This document shows, in pieces, positions 33,366 through 44,431 of a stretch of 64,000 nt of DNA; the stretch's first letter is position 1, and each line of letters begins with the position of its first letter. The notes under the pieces were generated by a model, which saw nothing but the letters and a program-made list of their open reading frames with translations, did no database searches and was not told where the DNA came from. The translations under genes were made by a program, and so were the position numbers. The stretch is from Romanomermis culicivorax (Eukaryota > Nematoda > Enoplea > Mermithida > Mermithidae): positions 186,001 through 250,000 of the forward strand of contig CAWUHX010000138.1 of assembly GCA_963922205.1 (NCBI GenBank), in the 5' to 3' direction.

Positions 33366-34280
33366 CAGAGCACCCCATGGGGGGGGGGTATGGGGGGGTA
33401 TTACCCCCCTCTTAGATTTGGAAATTCATTTACTACCCCCATAAAAACAGCTCACTATAGCAAAAAAATTTTGGTAGACTTCATCCTCTCCCCAGTAGGT
33501 TATACTAATTCGAGAAAAATTGCAGAATGTGTGATTCTGAGGAATTACTCACTGCTCTTTTTGACACATTTACTGAGCAAATGATAACGAGAAAGTATGC
33601 AACTTCTGTGCCATATAGCGATTTTTAGGAAAGGATATCAGCACATTAATATATACTGCTTGTAGGAAATCATTATAAATATAATTGGGAGATGAAATAA
33701 TGCGTTATGTATATGTGATTAATCGGAAAATCGTCCCTTGGGAAGAAAAACATTATGTTCTTAAAATTCTGCCTCTTCATGCTCTCCTTTCCTTTTCTCC
33801 GCTTCTGCGTTGGGTCTTCTGTGCGCATATGGTTACCCAAGCTGTGGCATACTTTCCTGCTATGAGTTGAGACATGTGAGGTCTGTTGACGTGGATCAGG
33901 AGTGGTACTTGGTTTCAAACTTGTAGTTCATAGTCTAATGGGATTAATAATACTAAAGTCACATTCAGCATCAGGACTCTCAATTGGACGCACTGTTGCG
34001 AGCCTAATCAGTGATGGGATAAGCCCATACTGCTGAAGATGCTGGTTGAAACTATGTTTCCAAACGTATGTTGTGCCCGATTGTTGAAATGTGCAAGAAT
34101 CAAAGTGTGACTATTCTGTACGTATAATTAGTGCATTAAACTTGCATGATTGGCAGCTGGTAAATGGAGTTGAAATAGTAAATGTTTTTTGACTGTAAAA
34201 AGCATAAAGTAGGGGCATTAATCAGTTTTGTAAGTTCGAGACAGTACAACTCTCCCCTCCTTAGCAAAAAGTTGAGAGCG

Positions 34281-34330
<50 letters not shown>

Positions 34331-34407
34331 TCAAGGCATATTTCAAGTACTATCCTTAAAATTTAAGATTTTACCCCTACCTAAATTTTCGACCTTGGGG
34401 ACCTCTG
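33366..34407. mobile_element. hAT-like element, copy C, inside element 3
   Basis: 1042 bp with ends CAGAGCACCCC and CAGAGGTCCCC. It is flanked by the exact 8-bp duplication GTTCGAGC (33358-33365 and 34408-34415). It is highly similar to copy B but has a run of 48 A (34281-34328) where B has about ten. It gives an independent confirmation of the family's borders. Confidence 0.93.
34281..34328 (+). repeat. Poly(A) run of 48 bases
   Basis: An uninterrupted A tract inside hAT-like copy C. Because copy B has only about ten A at this place, it is an expanded mononucleotide run and not a retroposon tail. Confidence 0.9.
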
Positions 34408-34415
34408 GTTCGAGC

Positions 34416-36240
34416 CATAATAAACTTTCATGAAAACTTCATCAGAATCGGAGACCTTCAACAAGAACTGAATCTAGTTTTGAAACTGATGGGAAAAGCG
34501 CCTTACAGTGAAGTATTTTCAAATACTTCTACAGGACAAAGTCAAACGCATATCCTAAAAATTGACAGATCATTACTGATTCTGAATATCTCGTCCTGTT
34601 ATATAGAACTGAATTGTCAAACGTGGGTTAACCGAAAAATCTTTCCTTTCACAAACGAAAGTTTTAAAAGCATCATAGTTCAACCTCTGAACTTTGGAAA
34701 AGAAAACTGTAAATACCCGATCAAATTGGCGATAATCAACATAATTGAAGGCAAATGTCCACTATTATTTGTCGATAATAGTGCAAATGGTATCCATTTG
34801 CAACCTAACCAGCTTATCGCTGAGGTAAAATTTAGACTTGAAGAATCCAAAATGACAGTTGCATCGCTAAGTGACCATGAAGATAATTATGAACCAGCCA
34901 CATTGGTCAAAGATCAGTCAACCAAGTTGCAGGAAGAAAAACTTTGACTCCCTCTCGAAAAAATGACCAAAAAATCAAATATCGATAATGGAGATAGAAA
35001 GATCGGCATTGAAGTCTTCAAGCAATATCGTGATGTTTTTAGTCTCCCTGGAGATCAGCCTACTCTGACTCACAAGTTAACGGTCTCTATAGACACTGGT
35101 GATGCGAAACCAGTCCCGAAATACTACCACCATGCGCCAATCGAACAAAGACCAATGGTTTGCCAGAAAATTCAGAAAATGCTAGAAAAAGGGCTCATAG
35201 AACTTTCCCGATCACCGTGGGCTACACCTATGTTTCTTGTTACCAAAAAAGATGGAAGTTGGCGACCTGTGATCGATTATCGAGGTATAAACGAGCAATA
35301 AATTTCCAATTCGGTGAATCCATGACTATCTAGATGCTTTAGGAAATGCCTGATTTTGCTCAACTCTAGATTTGAAAGCAGGGTATTGGCAGATCCCTCT
35401 AGACATCCCTTCATGTGATAAAATGACTTTCCTCAGTCAAGAAGGCTTATTTTGATTCAAAGTTCTACTGTTCATTTTGAAAAATGCTCCTGCTGAATTT
35501 AAGAGACGAATCCAATTTATCCTGCATCCATACATCTGGAAAATCTGTCTCCTCTATATCGACAATATAATAGTTTTTTCACAAACATATAACAATCATC
35601 TAATACATATCCAACTGGTCTTCGAAGCTCTTCGTGACGCGAACCTAACGTTGAGACCTGATAAATGTAATTTTGTACCAAAACAGGTGAAATTTCTCAG
35701 TCACTTGCTAAGCAAAAATGGAATCTTGCCCGATCCCAAAAAGGTATCCGCGATCGTAAACTATGAAATGCCAAAAACTGTAAAAGATCTTCAAAGTTTT
35801 CTGGGTCTTTTCCAGTGGTGTAGATGATTCATACCAAATCTTGCCACCCTTTCGCGACCACTATACCAACTACTATGCAAAAACACGAAATATGAAATAA
35901 GCGAAGGACACTGTACAGTGTTTAATGTGATTAAAACATCTCTAACCTCGACTCCTTTTTTGCGATATCCTGTCTATAAGGACGAAAAATCGAAATTCAT
36001 CATTCAAACTGATGCTAGCACAACTGCTAACAGTGCGATTTTATATCAAAAAAACGAAAATGATCAATGGGTCATTGCTTACAACAGTAGAGTTCTTTCC
36101 GATGTAGAAACTCACTACAGTATGACTGAGTGTGAATGTCTTGCAATTGTAGAAGCATTGCAATGGTACAGACACTATGTATATGGTCAAAAGGTAACGG
36201 TCAGAACTGATCATAAACCCTTGCAATAGATTAAAGAAGA
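34416..36240 (+). pseudogene. Element 3 RT and RNase H remnant
   Basis: It begins with the conserved segment between protease and RT (NSANGIHLQPNQLI near 34790) and continues with RT (FSLPGDQPTLTHKLTVSIDTG, then SPWATPMFLVTKKDGSWRP). Stops and shifts break it at about 35299, 35398, 35826 and 36227. The catalytic motif reads YIDNIIVFS, so the second Asp is lost. RNase H pieces QTDASTTANSA, MTECECLAI and RTDHKPLQ remain. It is clearly inactive and much older than elements 1 and 2. Confidence 0.85.
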
Positions 36241-36310
36241 GAAACATCGAAATTCACAACTTCAGAACTTCACAATAAAACTTCAAGATTACGACTATCG
36301 TGTTGAATAC

Positions 36311-37860
36311 GTGAAAGGAAAAGAGAACGCTTGCCCTGATTTTTTGTCACGAAACGAGCCTCGTGCTAAATTGAATTCAATGTCTAATAAGGAAGTAATG
36401 GATGAAATATTCAGACAGACATTTCGCCAACAGGAAAAAACTGTCACAGCTATTACAAGATCAATGACACAAAAAGAAGAAAGAAACAAATCTTTTTCTC
36501 AGGATAAAGTGCCGATGCTTGAAGAAGATTTCCAACAGCCCAAAAAACGGCTGGTAACACTAGAAACGCCAGAAGAAATCCGAGAAGCTCAGAGAAAAGA
36601 TCCGTACATCGCGAAATTGTTAAAAATCCTCAAACAAAAGCAAATTTCTACGATTTCATCTGCTTTTCATACCAAAAATGAGATAGTATACCGAACATCG
36701 AAACAAGCTAACACAGCTTCGGGGATAGTAGTTCCAACTATTCTGATTGAAAGTGTTTTGTATCAATTCCATGGTGCCAAGATTTTAAGCCATCAAGGTC
36801 ATACTCGCACTACTGTGATGATCTGTCAACATTTTGGGTGGCCAAAAATGGAAGAATCAATAATAAAATGGATCAGAATGTCCAAAACTTGTCAACAAAC
36901 AACTTCACAGTTACTGAAACCACCTCTGTTGTTGCCGATACAGCCAAATTATCCGTTTGAAATCGTCGCGACCGACATAGTAAACATTTCTCCTCTTGGC
37001 AAGAAAAGATCATACATCATTGTATTTCAAGACTATTTTACTATATGGGTAAGCGCTCATTTGATTCTGGATCAAAAAGCAGCCACTATCCTCGAAAGTT
37101 TCATAAACAATGTAGTTCTAATTCACGGAAGCCCGAAACATTATCAGATCAGGGTTCAGGGTTTACTTCAAACTTGATGAAAAACATCGCGAAACTTCTA
37201 AAAGTTTGGAAAATCAACACTACCGCGTATCACCCTCAATGTAACAGGATGATGGAAAGATTCAATCAAACATTGAGTTCACAACTCAAAAATTCACCGC
37301 TGAAGACCCTGACAATTGGGAGCAATATTTACCTTTCACAACATTTGCCTATAACGCTGTTCCTCACACAGCTACTCACTTTTCTCTATTTCGACTTTCA
37401 TGAGGGTATGAACCGAGAATCACCATTGACTTTGACTGCGCAAAAAGCCTAACATTACCGCTAAACTACGATGTGTATCCGTATATCTTCACTCAAGCGC
37501 AGCTAACGTTGTATAATGAAGTTTCCGAAAATTTGAAAAACGCATAAGAATCGCATAAACGATACTTTGACAGGAAAGCAAAAGAACAGAAATATGATCT
37601 TAATGATCTAATACTACTAATCAACAATAAGAAATCGAACAAAATCAACAAAGATTATATTGGACCCTTCGTAGTAGTCGAAAACTCTGAAATCTCAAAA
37701 AATGTGATAATGATCGATAGTTTAGATTGTCCCGGACAATCTCAGAAAGTCTCGCTTTTGCGAATAAAACCGTACATGCCTCGAACAGCATTCGACATTT
37801 TTAACGTGCATGTCAGTGGCTCTCCACAACTGACTAGTCATGTGCTACTGCATTGAGACC
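36311..37860 (+). pseudogene. Element 3 integrase remnant
   Basis: The end of RNase H ([10 protein letters not shown]) leads to integrase. The zinc finger is damaged: HQGHTRT is present but the first Cys of the C-x2-C pair is Ser (SKTC). The core keeps [10 protein letters not shown] and, after a frameshift near 37145, SDQGSGFTS and MMERFNQTL. A GPF-type C-terminal motif (IGPFVVVEN) is near 37650. After 37860 no ORF3 is present, in contrast to elements 1 and 2, and no LTR pair was found. Confidence 0.8.
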
Positions 37861-38201
37861 AAATTTTGTATCATTTGTAAAATATTTATTTTCAACTTTG
37901 AAATCAATTCGTTTTTTATACATTCCGTTTTCTGTTTCCTCTTCACCATTTTGATCGTTTTGAACTAACCTATAACAGTCTTTCACAGACTAAAGGTAGT
38001 GTATGGCCAATTTGTGAGCTGCGCTAAAAACTCCATTTTGAAACATGCTTTTGCATGATTTACGGGATGGCAAAAAAATCCATGACATCCTAAACATTTC
38101 GAATTTTTCAAGACTCAACCATATCACTGAGATTTCTTCTACAATTGAGTATTGATCTGCTCAATACTTTTGAACTTCGAGTTTCAAAGACTTCGCCAGA
38201 A

Positions 38202-38821
38202 TGTTGGGCACCCTGTTGATGCCAATTCGTGTGGGGAAATCGACATGCAAATCGACGAAAGGGACGACCAGCGGCGCAGACATTTGCATAGAATGGAGCG
38301 CCACAGAAAGACCAAAAATGATAGTGAAAAATCATTGTTCACTATATTTCTGTTTTTATTATATTTTCATTACTTTGCTGGCGTCCCCAAATAAAATTCC
38401 CAGCAATTCGTCCTTGTTTTGCATAAATTTCAACTGTGGTTTATCCACATTTTTTAATATTTCGTCGGTATTATTGATTTACATATTTGTTATTTATTAT
38501 TTAGGATTTATTATCGAACGTCGACGAAGGCGGAGGGCCAGAAGCCCAGGTGCCAGCTTACACCAAGTAAGTTTTGGGAAACCCCTTTCAGGTTATACCC
38601 AAGTAAGTTTATCCCTGAGGGGATTCCTTGTCTCATCTAGGAGACTGCGGAGGTCCTTGGTAAGGCCCCGCTCTTTAGAGTTAGGTTTATCTTTGTTGTT
38701 GTAGGTCTGGGGATAACCGGACTGTTGCACTATCACCGAGGCTTAGCCAAGGGATCAGTTCTAACAGGTCAGTTCAGACCCAATCTTTTCTTACGCCTCT
38801 TAAGGAAAGACCTGCACAACA
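38202..38821 (+). repeat. Element 2 5' LTR
   Basis: 620 bp with TG...CA ends, nearly identical to 52255-52874. It has a TATA-like run (TTATTATATTTTCATT, about 38355) and AATAAA at about 38390. A long open frame (to 38704) is present in both LTRs. Confidence 0.95.
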
Positions 38822-38823
38822 AG

Positions 38824-38840
38824 TGGTGGCTTTTAACTCC
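38824..38840 (+). promoter_or_regulatory. Primer-binding site of element 2
   Basis: TGGTGGCTTTTAACTCC begins two bases (AG) after the LTR, the same spacing as in element 1. The first nine bases are identical to element 1 and the rest differs, so the families use the same or closely related tRNAs. Confidence 0.85.
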
Positions 38841-38917
38841 TTACCACGGAACTTCGTAGTCAGACTAGGAGAAAAGAAAATCCTCCAGGCTACTATCGAA
38901 AGTTAGCAGGTTTCAAA

Positions 38918-41839
38918 ATGCCTAATGAAAGGATACCGAGAGGTAATACTTTACATAGATCACCACCCAGAGTGGCGAGTGCTGGGAATCTAGTCAATTT
39001 GGGAGATGGAGATCAGCAATGGCATGCTGCTCCGGACCCAGTGATCCCAGAACAAACTCCCGCGAGGGTTCAACCATTGCAGCAAAATGCAATGCATTTT
39101 ACGCCTCAAGATGCAGGGGTACCAATTGAAGAACCACCAGCGATTGCCATCGATCCGCAGGAGGCAGGCCCAGCGAATCCCAACCCAGACGCCGATGGAC
39201 CGCCGCAGCGAAATTTCAAAAGGTCACCGCCACCAAAGGTCGAATTAGCAGGACCAAAAAGGGACGTCGTTACGCCCGAAATTCGACCAAATTTGGAAGA
39301 AAGGGACCCCGAAATCGATCAACGATTAGAGAGGATTCCTCAGCAACAAGAGCGATTCCAACCGCAGGAAAGAGCTCCCGAGATGTCCAATCAAGAGTTG
39401 GCGACGCAGCTACGTGAATTGAAAGGGACCGTCGAAGCCTTGTTCCATATAATCGCGAATGCCGCCACAGAGGACAATAAAAGGGAAGCCGACAGGCGCC
39501 GACAGGAGCCGGATAGACAGGTTAGACCATGTAATAGGGGTGCAGAAAGAGACAACCGTCTCACTGCAGAAATGAGTGCAGGCGCAGGGCCTAGTAATAG
39601 GCCTGATATTGATGAAGGGCAAAGGCTTAACTTTGAGCCCAAAAGTTGGAGAGGTCCAGCTAGAGATCTTCGATTCGAAGGAGCTGAGCAATCGGCAGAC
39701 TTCAGGAATCAAAATCAGATAGCTTCGCAGCATCCAACTTTAACTAGAGTGGTCTATGATGGTAGAGGAAATATAGTTGATCCAAATACCCTTAGACCAG
39801 ATCAATTGGCATGTTTCCCATATAGGGATTACAGGTTTGACAAAGACAATATGCCATCATATCAAGGAGGTGTACCACCTCAACGAGATCCAAATAGGGT
39901 TATGCTGCAATCCCTGAACTCTGATCTTGATCCAGTATTAACAGCAGCTTATGATCAGAGGGAAGTGCCATCAAATAATTTGGCACAAGAGATTGTAGTC
40001 AGGAACATTGTTAAAGGTGTGTTACCCAAACTTTTAGATGAGGGTATGGTAAATCAGCAGGTGCTTAGCTTCTTAACAGCACTTGAAGGGGAATTCCGTA
40101 GGGATACACCCGAATCAGCTAAGTATGAAGCACTGCTGAGGCTTTCCAAAGGTAGACCGAAGGCTGTTGCAGGAGACAACATGACCTATAGGGAGGCCAG
40201 GAGAGCCATTATAAATGTCTTTGCACCTGAATGTAACCTGGAAATGTTAACCAGGGAGTTATTTGAGATCCAACAAAGACCCAATGAACAGGCCGTAGAG
40301 TTTTTAAAAAGGGTCAGTATATTAGTGGAACTAGTTAAAGGTGATTTGGACTATCAGTCTAAACAGAGACTGATCATTGACACCTTCATATATAAGAGTG
40401 ACCCCACGTTCCAGTCTGAACTTAAGAATTCAAAACATACCTTTAGAACTTGGTATGATCTAGCAGTTGAAGTTCATGACATTGAACGTAGATATAAGAA
40501 TGCCTTCCAGAGATATGGACCCAAGGGTACACAACAGGATCCTATAGTAATTAACGAAGTAGGTATGCCTAGTGGGCATGATCCTGAAATTGCCGTAGTT
40601 GCTAGGAACCAGTCAGAAGGATATCAACAAGGCCAGAGGCAAACGTTTCGGCAACCATATCAAACCGTAGGTAATCAGGTACAGGCCCAAACCCAAAGGT
40701 CAAGGAGTAATTCTCCTGAGATAGAAGAGATTCCAGTTCGGGAAGCCCCTAGGGCTCAGACTGAAAAAGGTAAGAAAGAATCTCTCCTATTGAAAATCTC
40801 TAAAGAGATGGTACAACTGGTCCAAAGGTTCGACCAGCTCCAGCAAAAGGTTGATAACAGGCAAGCGGAAAATTGGTCTGATGTGGCCATACCGAGTACC
40901 AGTCAGGGAGGTCAAGTTTCCCGAGATCCGACAAAGCCATGGTGTGATTTCCATAAGAACATAACACATAATACTGCAGACTGCAGGACATTGAGAGTAT
41001 TGTCCGAGCGCAGGAGCAGAGGCAGAGCCAGCTTCCCTAGTTTCAACAGGGGAGGCTTCAACAATTTTGCTAGAGGTAACTATAGAGGTAGAGGAGGTTA
41101 CCCTAATGCTAATTTCAACAGTAGAGGCAGAGGTGCTTATAATATAGGCTATTCAGGTTATCAGGATAGCCACGAAAGTTACCAACAGAATTCAGATTAT
41201 AATGAATTTCTGGAGTTTAAAAAGCAGAAGGAGCTGCAGAAGCAGTTCCAACAGATGCAGCAATATCAACAACAAGCTGCATTACAGCAACCTCAGCCTC
41301 CTCAGGCTATTATGGGTCCAACTCAGACTCTTCAACAGGGTCAATTCACAAATCAGCCACCCCAGAAGGATTATTCGAGTGTTATGGTTGCAAGGCAATC
41401 ACAAATGAGCCCTTTAGGTGAAGTAAACCAGAGAGTGAACTGCCCAAATGTTGTATTAGGTAGTATTGTGCAAATGAATGCAATTGCACCACAACCTGTA
41501 GTACTATCAGTACAAGTAGTGAGGAGAGGCACACCAGCTAGTCCTCAGGAACAACATTTGCTGGATACGTACCCCAGAACAGCCCCATTCCACATTGAGG
41601 TTGTTATAGGAGGTCGTAAGACAATGGCTTTAATTGACACAGGAGCTCAGTGCACTGTCATGTCGGCTAAGTTTCTGAAAGAAACTTTGGGCCCGGATTA
41701 CACTGAATATCCGAGGATATTAAATGTCACTGTAGCCAACGGTAAGACAGTCCAAGCCCATGGGTATATCCAATTTAGGATGGATACATTGTGTGGACAG
41801 TTAACCGTTAAAGCAATTGTTATACCTGAAGCAGGTTAA
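38918..41839 (+). CDS. gag: Element 2 Gag and start of protease
   Basis: 973 codons. The N-terminal 250 residues are Pro/Gln/Arg-rich and disordered. A capsid-like helical region follows at about 360-530 ([20 protein letters not shown] onward). The zinc knuckle [14 protein letters not shown] is near residue 677, followed by a Gly/Arg/Asn-rich segment and a Gln-rich stretch. Protease starts near residue 900 ([14 protein letters not shown], active-site Asp present). A TAA at 41837 stops it inside protease. The same frame continues after it with VGTDFLANPQVG, so this is a nonsense mutation or, less likely, a readthrough site. Confidence 0.92.
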   Translation: MPNERIPRGNTLHRSPPRVASAGNLVNLGDGDQQWHAAPDPVIPEQTPARVQPLQQNAMHFTPQDAGVPIEEPPAIAIDPQEAGPANPNPDADGPPQRNFKRSPPPKVELAGPKRDVVTPEIRPNLEERDPEIDQRLERIPQQQERFQPQERAPEMSNQELATQLRELKGTVEALFHIIANAATEDNKREADRRRQEPDRQVRPCNRGAERDNRLTAEMSAGAGPSNRPDIDEGQRLNFEPKSWRGPARDLRFEGAEQSADFRNQNQIASQHPTLTRVVYDGRGNIVDPNTLRPDQLACFPYRDYRFDKDNMPSYQGGVPPQRDPNRVMLQSLNSDLDPVLTAAYDQREVPSNNLAQEIVVRNIVKGVLPKLLDEGMVNQQVLSFLTALEGEFRRDTPESAKYEALLRLSKGRPKAVAGDNMTYREARRAIINVFAPECNLEMLTRELFEIQQRPNEQAVEFLKRVSILVELVKGDLDYQSKQRLIIDTFIYKSDPTFQSELKNSKHTFRTWYDLAVEVHDIERRYKNAFQRYGPKGTQQDPIVINEVGMPSGHDPEIAVVARNQSEGYQQGQRQTFRQPYQTVGNQVQAQTQRSRSNSPEIEEIPVREAPRAQTEKGKKESLLLKISKEMVQLVQRFDQLQQKVDNRQAENWSDVAIPSTSQGGQVSRDPTKPWCDFHKNITHNTADCRTLRVLSERRSRGRASFPSFNRGGFNNFARGNYRGRGGYPNANFNSRGRGAYNIGYSGYQDSHESYQQNSDYNEFLEFKKQKELQKQFQQMQQYQQQAALQQPQPPQAIMGPTQTLQQGQFTNQPPQKDYSSVMVARQSQMSPLGEVNQRVNCPNVVLGSIVQMNAIAPQPVVLSVQVVRRGTPASPQEQHLLDTYPRTAPFHIEVVIGGRKTMALIDTGAQCTVMSAKFLKETLGPDYTEYPRILNVTVANGKTVQAHGYIQFRMDTLCGQLTVKAIVIPEAG

Positions 41840-41842
41840 AAT

Positions 41843-42340
41843 GTAATAGTAGGAACAGACTTTTTGGCTAATCCTCAGGTAGGAGCCATAATAGATTTCA
41901 GGAATAGGACGATGACGCTCAACAACCGTCAACAACGGATATACGTGGCGTCGGACCAGCCCCAATCGAGTTGTGGAGAGGTCATGACCACGAGCGCCAC
42001 GGAATCCACAATGAGCGCCGCCGACCAATATCAGCCAAAGATTTGCCTGCTAAAGGTTTCGGTGCCAGTGGTGAGTGTGAACCCCATCTACTTACCTAGT
42101 GGTACTGATATACTTCTGAGAGCAAAACTTTGGGATAAGGTAGGCGAAAATTGCCTTAATGGCATCATAATAGAGTCTGAAGAGAATGAAGAAAGGTTCC
42201 ACATTGATAGTACCATAATAGATGGTACAAAAGATGATTTTGTTGTTATGGTATCCAACAACACAGGATCAGGATGCCATTTGAAAAGGAATCAAATAAT
42301 TGGCCATACTAGTTCAGTGTTGTGTGATATGGATAACTAA
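41843..42340 (+). CDS. Element 2 protease C-terminus and gag-pol linker
   Basis: In the same frame as gag, directly after the 41837 TAA. It holds the second protease motif (VGTDFLANP) and the conserved linker segment ending NNTGSGCHLKRNQIIGH. It ends with TAA at 42338, after which pol continues in the same frame. The first Met in this fragment is at 41864, but the fragment is probably not translated alone. Confidence 0.8.
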   Translation, partial: VIVGTDFLANPQVGAIIDFRNRTMTLNNRQQRIYVASDQPQSSCGEVMTTSATESTMSAADQYQPKICLLKVSVPVVSVNPIYLPSGTDILLRAKLWDKVGENCLNGIIIESEENEERFHIDSTIIDGTKDDFVVMVSNNTGSGCHLKRNQIIGHTSSVLCDMDN

Positions 42341-42370
42341 GATCAACTCAAGGGGAAGATAGTTGAGGAT

Positions 42371-44416
42371 TTGGAGAAGCTGCAAACTTGTCCAGTTCAA
42401 GCTAGACCTGAAGCTCCTCAATCGGATGAGAAAGCATTCAAGGAAGCTTTGTACAATATGCTGGCTAAATCCAACATACCATCAGAGCAATTGGAACAAG
42501 CTCTACGATGTCTCGCGAAATATAGAGACGTGTTTAGTTTGCCCAATGATCCTCCGACTACTACACCCTATCTGACCTGTAAAATAAATACAGGGGATGC
42601 AGCACCTGTGGCAAAAAGGTACCACAGGACTGCTATAAATTTACGGCCACATGTTCGTGACCATGTGCAAGATATGCTTAGAAAGGGTGTAATTGAGCCA
42701 TCAAAGTCGCCTTGGGCAGCTCTGTTATTCTTTGTAGGTAAAAAGGATGGTACCAAGCGACCAGTAGTGGACTTTAGGGGTATAAATGATGTTACCAAGG
42801 ATGATAAGTATCCCATTCCTAGAATGGATGACTATCTAGACTGTTTAGGTAAAGCCAAATTTTATACCACCTTAGATCTCAAATCAGGGTATTGGCAAGT
42901 GCCAATGGATGAAGAAAGCAAAGAAAAAACAGCTTTCATATGCCAAGAGGGGCTTTATCAATTTAAAGTCATGCCCTTTGGCCTTAAGAATGCGCCAGCC
43001 GAATTCCAGCGTATGATGGAAAGAGTTTTGCATCCATATGTTTGGAAAATCTGTCTAGTCTATATAGACGATATAATTGTGTTCTCAAATACGTTTGAGG
43101 AACACCTAGTTAATCTAGAGCTAGTCCTGCAAGCTCTAAGAAAGGCTCATTTGACCTTGAAGCCGGAGAAGTGTGAATTCCTGCCGGAGAGAGTTCATTT
43201 TTTAGGACATATCTTAAATTGGGATGGAGTTTCCCCAGATCCGAAAAAGGTCAAAGCTATAAATGATTTCCCATTCCCAGAGTCTAAACGTAAATTGCAA
43301 AGGTTTTTAGGTATGTTGCAGTGGTGTAAAAAGTTCATACCGGGTTTGGTTAAACACGCTGAACCATTGTATAAATTAACTGGGAAGAACTGTGTTTGGG
43401 AAATCACGGAGGTTCACCATCAGGCTTTTAGGAGCCTGAAAGAAGCACTATTGTCAGTGCCATTCCTTAGGTATCCGGTTTTGGATGGGTCTGCCGACTT
43501 TGTCCTTCAGACAGATGCCAGCGGAACGGCACTAAGAGCAGTCCTTTACCAGGAGACCAAGTCAGACCGCTGGGTAATTGCTTATAATAGTAGAATTTTA
43601 AAAGCGGATGAGAAAAAGTGGTCAGCCACGGAAAGGGAGTGCTTGGCAATTGTGTATGGCTTGAAGTTATACAAGCACTACTTAGTAGGTCATAAAGTGA
43701 TCATAAGAACTGATCACAAATCTTTGTTGTCAATGAAGGTCAACGCCATGACCAATGGTAAGTTGAAGAGATGGTACTCATTCATCTCTCAGTTCAACCA
43801 TAAACTAGAGTATGTGCCTGGAAAACAAAATGCCATGGCAGACTTTTTGTCCAGGATGGATGAACCAGACGATCAAGCGGAAAAGATACCGCCAAAATGG
43901 GAACACATGTTCTCAAAGGATAAACGAGAGTCCGAAAATCTGAAAGATCTTGAGGCACAGCTAATTGAGAAAAAGCATCTCAATTTGGTAAAGAGATTCA
44001 GAATTCTGACAGATCGGAATCCTGAAGACGGTACTCTGTTACATCCGGAGCCAAAAGGTAAGAAGAATCAGAGGACTGAAATAAGTCCGAGATTCAATCA
44101 GATATATCCAGAAGATTCTGAGGGTGATCCAGAATCAAGCTCGCCTGCAGACTTGGTAAATGCCGTAACTACAAGGAGCATGGCGAAAGAAGCGGAGAAG
44201 AGTAATCAGGCTCAGATCCAGCCTGACGGCAATCAGGTCAATGAAAAGGTAAGTAGGGGAAACCAGGAAAAAAGTAAGGAAAAAAGAGTAACCTGGTTAT
44301 ACCCAGAGAAAGAACAGGAGTTTACTTTGGCAGACCCCAAAGAAAATGAATTGCCAAAAGGGTTAATTAGAGATGATCTCATGGCCCTCTTGCAGAGAAA
44401 AGATGAGGTACTATGA
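42371..44416 (+). CDS. pol: Element 2 reverse transcriptase and RNase H
   Basis: 681 codons. RT has SPWAALLFFVGKKDG, LDLKSGYWQVP and, near residue 230, the catalytic YIDDIIVFS. The connection and RNase H follow with LQTDASGTALRA, SATERECLAIVYG and RTDHKSLL, then the VPGKQNAMADFLSRMDEP end. A charged, disordered linker leads to TGA at 44414. The homologous place in element 1 is open, so integrase was part of the same polyprotein. All RT and RNase H catalytic acidic residues are present. Confidence 0.93.
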   Translation: MEKLQTCPVQARPEAPQSDEKAFKEALYNMLAKSNIPSEQLEQALRCLAKYRDVFSLPNDPPTTTPYLTCKINTGDAAPVAKRYHRTAINLRPHVRDHVQDMLRKGVIEPSKSPWAALLFFVGKKDGTKRPVVDFRGINDVTKDDKYPIPRMDDYLDCLGKAKFYTTLDLKSGYWQVPMDEESKEKTAFICQEGLYQFKVMPFGLKNAPAEFQRMMERVLHPYVWKICLVYIDDIIVFSNTFEEHLVNLELVLQALRKAHLTLKPEKCEFLPERVHFLGHILNWDGVSPDPKKVKAINDFPFPESKRKLQRFLGMLQWCKKFIPGLVKHAEPLYKLTGKNCVWEITEVHHQAFRSLKEALLSVPFLRYPVLDGSADFVLQTDASGTALRAVLYQETKSDRWVIAYNSRILKADEKKWSATERECLAIVYGLKLYKHYLVGHKVIIRTDHKSLLSMKVNAMTNGKLKRWYSFISQFNHKLEYVPGKQNAMADFLSRMDEPDDQAEKIPPKWEHMFSKDKRESENLKDLEAQLIEKKHLNLVKRFRILTDRNPEDGTLLHPEPKGKKNQRTEISPRFNQIYPEDSEGDPESSSPADLVNAVTTRSMAKEAEKSNQAQIQPDGNQVNEKVSRGNQEKSKEKRVTWLYPEKEQEFTLADPKENELPKGLIRDDLMALLQRKDEVL

Positions 44417-44431
44417 CCATACTTTGATAGA

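Noticed and set aside
34281..34328. Poly(A) tail of a retroposon or processed pseudogene
   Set aside because: It lies inside a DNA transposon copy whose relative has a shorter A run at the same place, and the 8-bp duplication lies elsewhere.
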